A stretch of 64,000 nt of DNA, from the NCBI RefSeq assembly GCF_003241315.1, contig NZ_QFOZ01000005.1, forward strand, positions 1 to 64,000, written 5' to 3'. The position numbers and the translations under genes are program-made. Below, in pieces: positions 42,298-50,671 of the stretch. Source of the stretch: Lawsonella clevelandensis (GTDB lineage: Bacteria; Actinomycetota; Actinomycetes; Mycobacteriales; Mycobacteriaceae). The notes under the pieces were generated by a model, which worked only from the letters and a program-made list of their open reading frames with translations, ran no database searches and was not told where the DNA came from. The stretch's first letter is position 1. The number at the start of each line of letters is the position of its first letter.

Positions 42298-43870
42298 TTC
42301 CTATGATTCACCCGCGTATCCAACCCATAAGCGGGTACCCCTCGTTGCCCGACTGCCGCTGCGAATCTCCCTCACTATTGGGTGTCTTTTCCTGCTATTC
42401 CTTGGTGTTGTAGCGTCCAATATTTTTGTGGCAACAGCACAGTGGAAAACCAGCATGGATGCTATTTCTAGCGACCTCAATGATGCACGCTACGGGTGGG
42501 CAGCGCATCCAGAAGCTGTCCATTTTACGCAGTACGGATACAGTGATAGCTCCCGCGATATGCAGCACCACACCGACTCGCTGCATACAAGCGAGTGTCC
42601 CGAAGAGGAACTAGCGACTACGCCACCCTCTCATTTTTTCCTCTCCCTTTCCCTACCTAACGGCAGCACCGAAATCTATAACGACAATCGAACTGCCCCA
42701 GATATTTCCCATCTACCCGCTGATAATGCTATTCACCAGGTAAATTCTGTGGGAGACGGGCCTACGTGGCGCGCCATTAAATACCATGTTGATCTTGTCG
42801 TGGGGAGTGGCAGTGCAGGGGAAACACGTGTGGTACCAGGCGTTGCAACATTGGCGCTCCCCATGGGGGCGGCTCGACACGCGTTGCAGCGTCTTATCGT
42901 GGTACAAGTAGTGGTTGCACTTGTCGTTCTTACCCTGGCGGGGGGCCTTAGCTGGGTTTTGGTGGATACGGCCTTGACACCACTGCAAAAAGTAGAAGAT
43001 GCCGCAGTCGATATTGCCACCGGGGATTATTCCCGTCGTGTTCCCCTGACTGGATATGACACTGAAGTGGAATCGTTGGGGTACACCTTCAACCACATGG
43101 CATCCCAAGTACAGGAGACTATTTCAGAACGGGCAGAATCGGAGCAACGTGCCCGGGCGAACGAAAACAGTATGCGGCAGTTTGTGGGAGACGCGTCGCA
43201 TGAATTACGCACACCACTGACCGCTGTGCGAGGTTTTGCAGAGGCTGCCCGCATGGGAGCTATTGATACCGACATTGCCCTGTCGCGAATTACCGAAGAA
43301 AGTAGCCGTATGCAGGTACTTGTAGAAGACCTGCTACTCCTTACCCGTATTGATAACGGCACTCCTTTTGATCTTGCCGACATCAAGGAAATTAGCGTGG
43401 GATCTCTGCTGACCAGTGCCGTGGATGCGGCGCATGTTTCGTGGCCAGACCGCGATATTAGCCTTGTCCTATCTGAAGATGGCATTGTGGTGGGCGACGA
43501 AACACGACTCCGGCAAGTAGTGGATAATCTTATTGTGAATGCCGTACGGCACGCCGGGGAGAACGCCCAAATACGGGTGGGACTGCGCATAGACCATGAG
43601 CATGATAATGCTCTTATTATGGTGTCCGATAACGGTATTGGTATGGATGCCGACACCGCGTCACATGTTTTTGACCGCTTCTTCCGCGGCGACCACTCCC
43701 GCGCACGCGATACAGATGACCGCAGTGGCGGGCGTGGTTCTGGTTTGGGGCTCTCTATTGTGAAATCTCTAGTGGAAGCTCACCGCGGCACAGTGACAGT
43801 AGCTAGTAGCCCCGGGGCGGGAACACAGTTCGTTGTCACCTTGCCTCTGGCTGTAGAAAGTGACGATTAA
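42272..43870 (+). CDS. phoR: two-component sensor histidine kinase PhoR
   Basis: Membrane kinase of 532 residues. Helix 1 at about 33-55 (ISLTIGCLFLLFLGVVASNI) and helix 2 at about 210-235 bound an outer sensor domain with Cys and His residues. A HAMP domain (LTPLQKVEDAAVDIATGDYS) follows, then HisKA with His310 in GDASHELRTPLTAVRGF, and HATPase motifs NLIVNAVRHAG (N box), SDNGIGMD and GRGSGLGLSIVKSLVE. The start at ATG 42272 overlaps phoP by 26 bp; an earlier TTG (42266) is possible. It converges with the HIT gene, overlapping 4 bp. Confidence 0.92.
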   Translation: MSYANHANDSYDSPAYPTHKRVPLVARLPLRISLTIGCLFLLFLGVVASNIFVATAQWKTSMDAISSDLNDARYGWAAHPEAVHFTQYGYSDSSRDMQHHTDSLHTSECPEEELATTPPSHFFLSLSLPNGSTEIYNDNRTAPDISHLPADNAIHQVNSVGDGPTWRAIKYHVDLVVGSGSAGETRVVPGVATLALPMGAARHALQRLIVVQVVVALVVLTLAGGLSWVLVDTALTPLQKVEDAAVDIATGDYSRRVPLTGYDTEVESLGYTFNHMASQVQETISERAESEQRARANENSMRQFVGDASHELRTPLTAVRGFAEAARMGAIDTDIALSRITEESSRMQVLVEDLLLLTRIDNGTPFDLADIKEISVGSLLTSAVDAAHVSWPDRDISLVLSEDGIVVGDETRLRQVVDNLIVNAVRHAGENAQIRVGLRIDHEHDNALIMVSDNGIGMDADTASHVFDRFFRGDHSRARDTDDRSGGRGSGLGLSIVKSLVEAHRGTVTVASSPGAGTQFVVTLPLAVESDD

Positions 43871-44301
43871 GACAGCTTGGAACCGTCGCGCCAGTTCACA
43901 CCTAATTCTGCTAGTGCAGTGCGAATTTTTTCAGCAGCGTCATCCATTTCCGCATCCGGGACATCATGGGCGGCTTTGCTGAAGTCATAGTCTGACATCT
44001 CCCATGCTGGGAAAATATGGACGTGAGTATGGGGAACGTCAAAACCTGCAATGATGTTTCCGGCACGTGGGGCATCCCACGCACGGCAGACTGCTTTACC
44101 AAGTAATTGTGAGACTTCAGACACGTGTGCCCATACGTCACTGGGGAGTTCCGTCCACTTATCTACCTCTTGGCGGGGGACGACTAGAGTGTGTCCAGGC
44201 TTCAGGGGTTCAATCGATAAAAAGGCCACTACCTGGTCATCTTTATAGACAAATCGACCGGGGAGGGTACCGTCGATAATCATGCTAAAAACAGATGTCA
44301 T
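43867..44301 (-). CDS. HIT-family hydrolase
   Basis: 144 residues. The histidine triad is GFDVPHTHVHIFPAWE, and the N-terminus (VFSMIIDGTLPGRFVYKDDQ, FLSIEPLKPGHTLVVPR) is the standard HIT fold. Members hydrolyse nucleoside phosphoramidates or dinucleotides. Position after phoR corresponds to Rv0759c. Its stop overlaps the phoR stop by 4 bp on the opposite strand. Confidence 0.92.
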   Translation of the reverse strand: MTSVFSMIIDGTLPGRFVYKDDQVVAFLSIEPLKPGHTLVVPRQEVDKWTELPSDVWAHVSEVSQLLGKAVCRAWDAPRAGNIIAGFDVPHTHVHIFPAWEMSDYDFSKAAHDVPDAEMDDAAEKIRTALAELGVNWRDGSKLS

Positions 44302-44403
44302 GCCCCTACCATACTCAGAAAGAGTTACTACCGGTTCCTACTGAGACTATTTATCTATGAGGGGAACTAGGTATACCTGAGTTCAACCAAGTAGTCTGAG
44401 GGT

Positions 44404-45729
44404 ATGCGAGTACTTTTAATTGGTTCTGGAGCCCGTGAACACGCCATTTTGCTTGGTTTAGCCCGTGACCCTGAGGTCACAGAAATTCATATTGCCAATG
44501 GCAATGCGGGCACAGACTGTACTCCAGCGGGATCTCACGCCACCGTCACGCGTCACGCTGTTGAGGAAACGTCTCGCAGTGGTTGTGTAGCGCTCGCCCG
44601 CGACATTGACCCTGACCTTGTTGTTATCGGGCCAGAAGCACCACTGGTGAAAGGTGTTGCAGATGCCCTTCGCGAAGCTGGCTTTGCAGTCTTTGGCCCC
44701 AATAAAGCAGCAGCCCGCATTGAGGGGTCGAAGGCTTTTGCAAAAGACGTTATGAAAGCTGCCGGGGTGCGCACAGCTCATGCAGAAATCATTGCCAGTG
44801 ATCCAGAAGGCGTAGCTGCCCCCTCCGATGCAGTTATTAACGAAGTACTCGACCATTTTGGCCCTACCTGGGTGGTCAAAGATGACGGTCTGGCAGCAGG
44901 TAAAGGCGTTGTTGTAACCGAAGACCGCAAGAAAGCTCTCGCGCATGTTAATGATGTGCTGCAAACGGGCAATCCAGTACTCGTGGAGAGCTATCTAGAC
45001 GGTCCCGAGATTTCTCTCTTTTGCCTAGTTGATGGCGAAACCGTCGTTCCTCTCCTCCCAGCGCAGGATCACAAGCGCGCCTACGACAATGACAAGGGCC
45101 CTAATACGGGCGGTATGGGAGCGTATTGCCCACTTCCTTGGTTGCCGCAAGATGCAGTGGACCGCATTGTGAAAGATATATGCGAGCCCGTCGCCAAGGA
45201 AATGGTGAAGCGGGGGTGCCCTTATTCTGGTCTTCTCTATGCGGGATTGGCGTGGGGTAAAGAGGGCCCGGCCGTGGTGGAATTTAACTGTCGCTTCGGC
45301 GATCCAGAAACACAGGCGGTACTTTCCCTCCTGAAAACTCCGCTGGGGCAGCTTCTTCACTCTATTGCTACGGGTACTCTTGCGGAGCAGCCGCCGCTGG
45401 AGTGGGAAGATGGTGCAGCTGTTGTTGTTGTGCTAGCCGCTGAAAATTATCCGGCTTCGCCTCGCAAGGGCGACGTTATTCGCGGAGTGGCGGAGCTTGA
45501 GAAGCAACATCCGGGAGTTGTCCTTCATGCGGGTACCGCACGCGATAGCGATGGCAATTATATTTCCAACGGGGGACGTGTGCTAGGGGTTGTGGGGAAG
45601 GGTGAGGATCTCGCTAAAGCCCGTGCTCAAGCATACGAATACTTGGAGCACATTAACCTTGAGGGTGGTTTTAGCCGCTACGATATTGGTCAAAAAGCCG
45701 AGAAGGGGGAAATCTTCATTCCACGGTAA
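44404..45729 (+). CDS. purD: phosphoribosylamine-glycine ligase
   Basis: Second step of IMP synthesis (GAR synthetase), 441 residues with an ATP-grasp fold. MRVLLIGSGAREHAILLGLA at the start, VKDDGLAAGKGVVV, EISLFCLVDGETVVPLLPAQ, TGGMGAYCPLPW and VVEFNCRFGDPETQ are diagnostic. TAGTCT lies 6 bp before the ATG, so the transcript may be leaderless. First gene of the purine block; two phosphodiesterase genes separate it from purB. Confidence 0.96.
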   Translation: MRVLLIGSGAREHAILLGLARDPEVTEIHIANGNAGTDCTPAGSHATVTRHAVEETSRSGCVALARDIDPDLVVIGPEAPLVKGVADALREAGFAVFGPNKAAARIEGSKAFAKDVMKAAGVRTAHAEIIASDPEGVAAPSDAVINEVLDHFGPTWVVKDDGLAAGKGVVVTEDRKKALAHVNDVLQTGNPVLVESYLDGPEISLFCLVDGETVVPLLPAQDHKRAYDNDKGPNTGGMGAYCPLPWLPQDAVDRIVKDICEPVAKEMVKRGCPYSGLLYAGLAWGKEGPAVVEFNCRFGDPETQAVLSLLKTPLGQLLHSIATGTLAEQPPLEWEDGAAVVVVLAAENYPASPRKGDVIRGVAELEKQHPGVVLHAGTARDSDGNYISNGGRVLGVVGKGEDLAKARAQAYEYLEHINLEGGFSRYDIGQKAEKGEIFIPR

Positions 45730-45837
45730 ACCAATGTTCATGAGGGTTCTGCCTATGATGGTGAAGACGTCTGCCATGAAGACAGACGAGTTGGCCATAG
45801 AACGCCAGAAGTGTTTCAGGATAGAACAGGATCCACT

Positions 45838-46968
45838 ATGAAAAATTCTCTGCTGCGTCGCAGCGCAACCTTAGCACTCACTATCCCCCTGGTAATGGGA
45901 CTAGCTGCATGCTCTGACGACTCCGGAGATAATGAAGATTCCTCTACCGCAACATCTACATCCGCCTCTGCCAAGCACATTAAGGGACTCCCCGACGGAT
46001 TTGATTTGCAGGCACACCGTGGTGGGCGCGGTGAAAACACCGAAGAATCAGCGCAGGCCTTCCGGCATGCTATCGAAACCGGTGTTAGTACTCTAGAACT
46101 CGACATTGTGATGTCGAAGGACGGCATCCCCGTGGTGTGGCACGATCCCGATGTCCAAGCTGAGAAGTGCCACGATACGGCACCTGCCACCCCTAACGAC
46201 CACATGTACCCCTACGTGGGTAAGCTCGTCCACAACCTCAACTGGTCCCAGCTACAAACCTTGAGCTGCGACAAGAAACTTGCCGATTTCCCCGGCCAGA
46301 AAGTGGCTAAGGATAACCGCATGATTCAGCTGAAGGATGTTTTCGACATCGTTAAGAAGTACGGTGCGGAAAAGGACATCTACTACAACATTGAAACCAA
46401 GGTAGAAGCCGACGACCACAGCAAGTCTGCAGAACCAAAGGAATTCGTGGACGCCATCATGGGTGCCGTCAAGGACGCCGGCGTCCAAGACAAGGTTATG
46501 ATTCAGTCCTTCGACTGGCGCACCTTCCCCCTGATGAAGGATGTAGCCCCAGAGGTTCCACTAGTCATGCTCTATGACGAAACCACGTGGCTGAAGGATT
46601 CCAAGTGGACCGGTGACGTTAACTACGACGATGTCAATGGTGATGTCATTAAGGCTGCTAAGAAACTTGGAGTGCAGGTACTGTCACCTGGATACACCAA
46701 CCCCTACGGTTTGCTCCCCGGCCAGAAAGACTACAAGCTCGTCGCCGATAAGAAGTTCATTGACGCCGCCCACAAGGAGGGCCTACGCGTCGTTCCGTGG
46801 ACCATCGATAACAAGGATGTGCTTGCCCAGCAGATTGAGGCTGGTGCGGACGGTATCATCACCGACTACCCGACTATGCTGCGCAAGGTTATGAAGGATA
46901 AGGGTCTCTCCCTCCCGAAGTCTTTCACCCTGAAAAAGGGCGACAGCGAAGCTATTAAGAAGGACTAG
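45838..46968 (+). CDS. glycerophosphodiester phosphodiesterase lipoprotein
   Basis: 376 residues. A lipobox signal (LALTIPLVMGLAAC) is followed by the GDPD barrel: LQAHRGGRGENTEESAQAF, LELDIVMSKDGIPVVWHDPD, YYNIETKVEA, QSFDWRTFPLM and ADGIITDYPTMLRK. These enzymes split glycerophosphodiesters into glycerol-3-phosphate and an alcohol, outside the cell here. ATG 45838 is chosen because it begins the signal peptide directly. Paralogue follows. Confidence 0.9.
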   Translation: MKNSLLRRSATLALTIPLVMGLAACSDDSGDNEDSSTATSTSASAKHIKGLPDGFDLQAHRGGRGENTEESAQAFRHAIETGVSTLELDIVMSKDGIPVVWHDPDVQAEKCHDTAPATPNDHMYPYVGKLVHNLNWSQLQTLSCDKKLADFPGQKVAKDNRMIQLKDVFDIVKKYGAEKDIYYNIETKVEADDHSKSAEPKEFVDAIMGAVKDAGVQDKVMIQSFDWRTFPLMKDVAPEVPLVMLYDETTWLKDSKWTGDVNYDDVNGDVIKAAKKLGVQVLSPGYTNPYGLLPGQKDYKLVADKKFIDAAHKEGLRVVPWTIDNKDVLAQQIEAGADGIITDYPTMLRKVMKDKGLSLPKSFTLKKGDSEAIKKD

Positions 46969-47083
46969 CTCGCAGGTTCTTCCCTAATCTGGTGGGAGTA
47001 TGCCGCCAGGACTGTCAAAACTGCTAAGGGATAGTGTAGAAAGAGTACGGAAAAGCGCAGAAGGAACGCAGAGAGAATACAGT

Positions 47084-48073
47084 ATGAAAAAACTGGTAAG
47101 TGCTGTTTTATGCGCAGCTACTATGGTGGCGGCATTAGCGGTGCCCGCTGAAGCCGCACCCAATCCAGCGTCCAATCTTCCCCATGGTTTTGACCTTCAA
47201 GCCCATCGCGGTGGAATGGCGGAATATACAGAAAGCTCGCTGGCGGCGTATGCGCATGCTCTTAAAGTTGGCGTTACCACCTTGGAGATGGATATTTACC
47301 TCTCCAAGGATGGGAAGCCAATGATCTGGCACGATCTGGTCATTAAGCCGCAAAAGTGTCGTGATACGGCACCGGCTTTTCCCCATGATCCGGCATACCC
47401 CTATGTAGGGAAAACTATTGCGTCGCTAACATTTCAACAGCTTCGGACGGTCCGCTGCGATAAGTTCCAACGCCACTATAAGGACACTCTTCACCGAGTT
47501 CCGAATGCCACCATCTACACCCTTGATGAGCTTTTCGATATGGTGCGGAAGACGGCAACGTACCCGGTACATTTCAATATTGAAACGAAGACAGTGCCGG
47601 TAAAAGATAGTGACGATAAAGCTTATCGGACAATGAAATCCATTGTTGATACGTCCCGTAAGCATGGTTTCTTAAACCGCATTATGCTGCAGTCTTTCGA
47701 CTGGCGCACGCTAGAAATGGTGCGGAAGTATTCACCTAGTGTCCCTACGGTGATGCTGTACAGTCGCGCACACTGGGTATCTTTCACACCCATGAGTGGC
47801 CCGGTTGATTATCTGCGCGTAGGCGGAGACATTATTAAGGCTGCTCAGCAGTTGGGCGCGCAAGTCCTGAGCCCCGACTATGGCAGTGAACATAACCTCT
47901 ACGCCGATGCAACGCTTTGTGCACGTGCACACGCGGCTGGTTTGAAGGTTGTGCCCTACACTGTGGATTCTGAAGAAGCGATGCGTAACCTGATTACGGC
48001 TGGTGTGGACGGGTTCATTACGAACTATCCCACGCGCGGCAAACAGATCGCTCACTCCATGCAGAAAATGTAG
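47084..48073 (+). CDS. secreted glycerophosphodiester phosphodiesterase
   Basis: 329 residues, homologous to the gene before it. A signal peptide (KLVSAVLCAATMVAALAVPA, cleavage after AEA) lacks a lipobox Cys, so the mature enzyme is free or wall-bound. Core motifs: LQAHRGGMAEYTESSLAAY, LEMDIYLSKDGKPMIWHDL, VHFNIETKTV, QSFDWRTLEMV and DGFITNYPTRGKQ. ATG 47084 is preferred over an upstream in-frame start. A strong terminator follows. Confidence 0.9.
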   Translation: MKKLVSAVLCAATMVAALAVPAEAAPNPASNLPHGFDLQAHRGGMAEYTESSLAAYAHALKVGVTTLEMDIYLSKDGKPMIWHDLVIKPQKCRDTAPAFPHDPAYPYVGKTIASLTFQQLRTVRCDKFQRHYKDTLHRVPNATIYTLDELFDMVRKTATYPVHFNIETKTVPVKDSDDKAYRTMKSIVDTSRKHGFLNRIMLQSFDWRTLEMVRKYSPSVPTVMLYSRAHWVSFTPMSGPVDYLRVGGDIIKAAQQLGAQVLSPDYGSEHNLYADATLCARAHAAGLKVVPYTVDSEEAMRNLITAGVDGFITNYPTRGKQIAHSMQKM

Positions 48074-48158
48074 AGGAGCCAGAGTAATAAAACACAGTAA
48101 TAAAACTCTGTGTAGGGAACTACATATAGCTATTCAGTGGCTTATATAGTGACGTATC

Positions 48159-48190
48159 AGTGGCGCCGATGTTTTAACATCGGCGCCACT
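48159..48190. terminator. terminator after the phosphodiesterase genes
   Basis: AGTGGCGCCGATGTT (48159-48173) pairs perfectly with AACATCGGCGCCACT (48176-48190), leaving a minimal loop. Only 39 bp before purB, so purB must have its own promoter. Confidence 0.85.
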
Positions 48191-48215
48191 GTTGTCTGCA
48201 TATTTGTGGAGCGGG

Positions 48216-48221
48216 CATAAT
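48216..48221 (+). promoter_or_regulatory. purB -10 element
   Basis: CATAAT with exactly 7 bp to the GTG at 48229. AGGAGG (48222-48227) lies in between and would serve the ATG at 48238, so both a leaderless GTG and a led ATG are possible. Confidence 0.45.
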
Positions 48222-48228
48222 AGGAGGC

Positions 48229-49674
48229 GTGGAAAAGATGCAGAAGCCGCGAATCGCGAATGTCCTAGCCAACCGTTACGCCTCCCCCGAGATGGTGGAG
48301 TTGTGGAGTGCCGAGCACAAGATCATCATGGAGCGAGAGCTCTGGATCGCTGTTCTCCGTGCTCAAACTGACCTGGGAGTGGGTGACCCCCAGATAGCAG
48401 AAGAGGCCCTCGTCGCCTACGAATCTGTGAAGAACAAGGTTGACCTCGCATCCATCGCCCGTCGTGAAGCCGTCACCCGCCACGATGTGAAAGCCCGCAT
48501 TGAAGAATTCTGCGCACTGGCCGGATTCGAACAGATTCACAAAGGCATGACCAGCCGTGACCTCACCGAAAACGTGGAACAGCTGCAAATAAAGCGTTCC
48601 CTGGAACTTCTCCGTGGTCGCGCCATTGCTGTTGTTACCCGCTTAGCACACATGGCCGCCACTTACAGTGATCTCGTCATGACCGGGCGCAGCCACAATG
48701 TAGCCGCCCAAGCCACCACCTTGGGCAAGCGCTTCGCCTCTGCCGCAGACGAAATGCTGGTGGCCATTGATCGTGTGGATCATCTGATTGATACGTTCCC
48801 CCTGCGCGGCATTAAAGGCCCCATGGGAACCAGTCAAGACATGCTTGACCTCCTCGATGGTAATGAAGCTAAACTCCGCGACATGGAGAGAGGTATTGCC
48901 GAACACCTGGGATTTTCCACTGTCTTGGATTCCGTCGGCCAGATCTACCCACGTTCTCTGGACTATGACGTCCTTACCGCCCTCGTTCAACTGGGTGCCG
49001 CGCCCGCCAGCCTTGCCACCACTATCCGCCTTATGGCTGGCCAGGAACTTGTCACAGAAGGCTTCAAGCCGGGCCAGGTGGGATCCTCAGCCATGCCACA
49101 CAAGATGAACGCCCGCTCCTGCGAGCGTGTGTGTGGTTTCCAGGTGATCCTGCGCGGCTACTCCACCATGGTTGCCGATATGGCGGGCAACCAGTGGAAT
49201 GAAGGTGACGTATCCTGCTCCGTCATTCGTCGCGTGGCTCTACCAGATGCCTTCTTCGCCCTGGACGGCATGTTTGAAACCTTCCTCACTGTATTGGAAG
49301 AGTTCGGCGCCTACCCGGCCGTCATTAATAATGAACTCCACCGCTATCTGCCGTTCCTGGCCACAACTAAAGTGCTTATGGCTTGTGTGCGTAAGGGTGT
49401 GGGCCGTGAACAAGCCCACGAAGCCATTAAGGAAAACGCTGTGGCTGTTGCCCTCAACATGCGTGAAAACGGTGGTGAGCAGGATCTCCTGGAGCGTCTT
49501 GCCGCCGACGACCGGATCCCTCTGAGCAAGGAAGAACTAGAAGAGACACTGGCAGATAAAGAAGCCTTTATTGGTGCTGCACCCAGCCAGGTACAGCGCG
49601 TTATTGCCAAGGTCGACCAGTGGGTTAAGCGCTACCCAGAGGAAGCAGCCTACCAGCCCGGCGAGATTCTCTAG
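48229..49674 (+). CDS. purB: adenylosuccinate lyase
   Basis: Acts twice in purine synthesis (SAICAR to AICAR, and adenylosuccinate to AMP); 481 residues. The fumarase/aspartase signature is VGSSAMPHKMNARSCERVC, and MTSRDLTENVEQLQIKRSL and MTGRSHNVAAQATTLGKRF bear the other catalytic parts. Start is GTG 48229 or ATG 48238. Equivalent to Rv0777. It heads the purB-purC-ptrB run. Confidence 0.95.
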   Translation: MEKMQKPRIANVLANRYASPEMVELWSAEHKIIMERELWIAVLRAQTDLGVGDPQIAEEALVAYESVKNKVDLASIARREAVTRHDVKARIEEFCALAGFEQIHKGMTSRDLTENVEQLQIKRSLELLRGRAIAVVTRLAHMAATYSDLVMTGRSHNVAAQATTLGKRFASAADEMLVAIDRVDHLIDTFPLRGIKGPMGTSQDMLDLLDGNEAKLRDMERGIAEHLGFSTVLDSVGQIYPRSLDYDVLTALVQLGAAPASLATTIRLMAGQELVTEGFKPGQVGSSAMPHKMNARSCERVCGFQVILRGYSTMVADMAGNQWNEGDVSCSVIRRVALPDAFFALDGMFETFLTVLEEFGAYPAVINNELHRYLPFLATTKVLMACVRKGVGREQAHEAIKENAVAVALNMRENGGEQDLLERLAADDRIPLSKEELEETLADKEAFIGAAPSQVQRVIAKVDQWVKRYPEEAAYQPGEIL

Positions 49675-49744
49675 GCTGCCCATCCCCCCATTCCATAACC
49701 TTCCCATAACCCCGTTTCATAACTCGAGAGAGTAGGCATCCACT

Positions 49745-50638
49745 ATGCGCCCTCAACTTTCCGATTACAAGCACCTTTCTGCTGGTAAAGTCCGCGAACT
49801 GTACGAAATTGACGATGACACGCTACTGATGGTCGCCACCGACCGCATCTCCGCCTATGACTGGATCTTGAGTACTCCAGTTCCCGACAAAGGCCGTGTG
49901 CTCACCGCCATGAGCTTCCACTTCTTCGACATTATCGACTTCCCCAACCACCTTGCCGGCGGTCCGGAAGACGAGCGTATTCCTGCAGAAGTGCTGGGTC
50001 GCGCCATGGTGTGCAAGAAACTGGACATGGTGCCGGTGGAATGCGTTGCCCGTGGCTACCTCACCGGCTCGGGCCTTATCGACTACAAGGCTACTCAGCA
50101 GGTGTGCGGCGTGGATCTTCCGGCTGGACTGGTGGAATCTAGCCAGCTGCCGGAACCAATCTTTACCCCCGCGGCGAAAGCAGAACTAGGGGAGCATGAC
50201 GAAAACGTTTCCCTGGCACAGGTTGCTGACATGGTCGGCAAAGATCTGGCGGAGGAACTGAAAGCCGACACCCTCAAGATCTATACGCAGGCTGCCACTG
50301 TGGCGAAAGAACGCGGCATTATCCTGGCCGATACTAAATTCGAGTTTGGCCGCGATAAGGACGGCACACTGGTTATTGGTGACGAAGTTCTCACCCCGGA
50401 CTCCTCCCGCTACTGGCCTGCTGACGAGTACTGTGAGGGCAAAGTTCAGCCCAGCTTCGATAAGCAGTATGTGCGTGACTGGCTCACTAGCCCCGCCTCC
50501 GGTTGGGACAGAACAAGCGACACTCAACCCCCAGCACTGCCAGCAGATGTTATCGCGGCTACCCGCGCCCGCTACATTGAGGCCTATGAGAAGATCTCCG
50601 GCAAGAGTTTTGCCGATTGGCCAGGTAGCGCACTCTAA
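49745..50638 (+). CDS. purC: phosphoribosylaminoimidazole-succinocarboxamide synthase
   Basis: SAICAR synthetase, 297 residues. Matches: HLSAGKVRELYEIDDDTLLM, VATDRISAYDWILSTPVPDK, VPVECVARGYLTGSGLIDYK, LADTKFEFGRDKDGTLVIGD and DSSRYWPADEYCEG. GAGAGAG lies upstream of the ATG. It is followed by the oligopeptidase gene 33 bp later, the mycobacterial order. Confidence 0.96.
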   Translation: MRPQLSDYKHLSAGKVRELYEIDDDTLLMVATDRISAYDWILSTPVPDKGRVLTAMSFHFFDIIDFPNHLAGGPEDERIPAEVLGRAMVCKKLDMVPVECVARGYLTGSGLIDYKATQQVCGVDLPAGLVESSQLPEPIFTPAAKAELGEHDENVSLAQVADMVGKDLAEELKADTLKIYTQAATVAKERGIILADTKFEFGRDKDGTLVIGDEVLTPDSSRYWPADEYCEGKVQPSFDKQYVRDWLTSPASGWDRTSDTQPPALPADVIAATRARYIEAYEKISGKSFADWPGSAL

Positions 50639-50671
50639 CACAACTCCAACAACTACCCGCAAAGAAACCAC

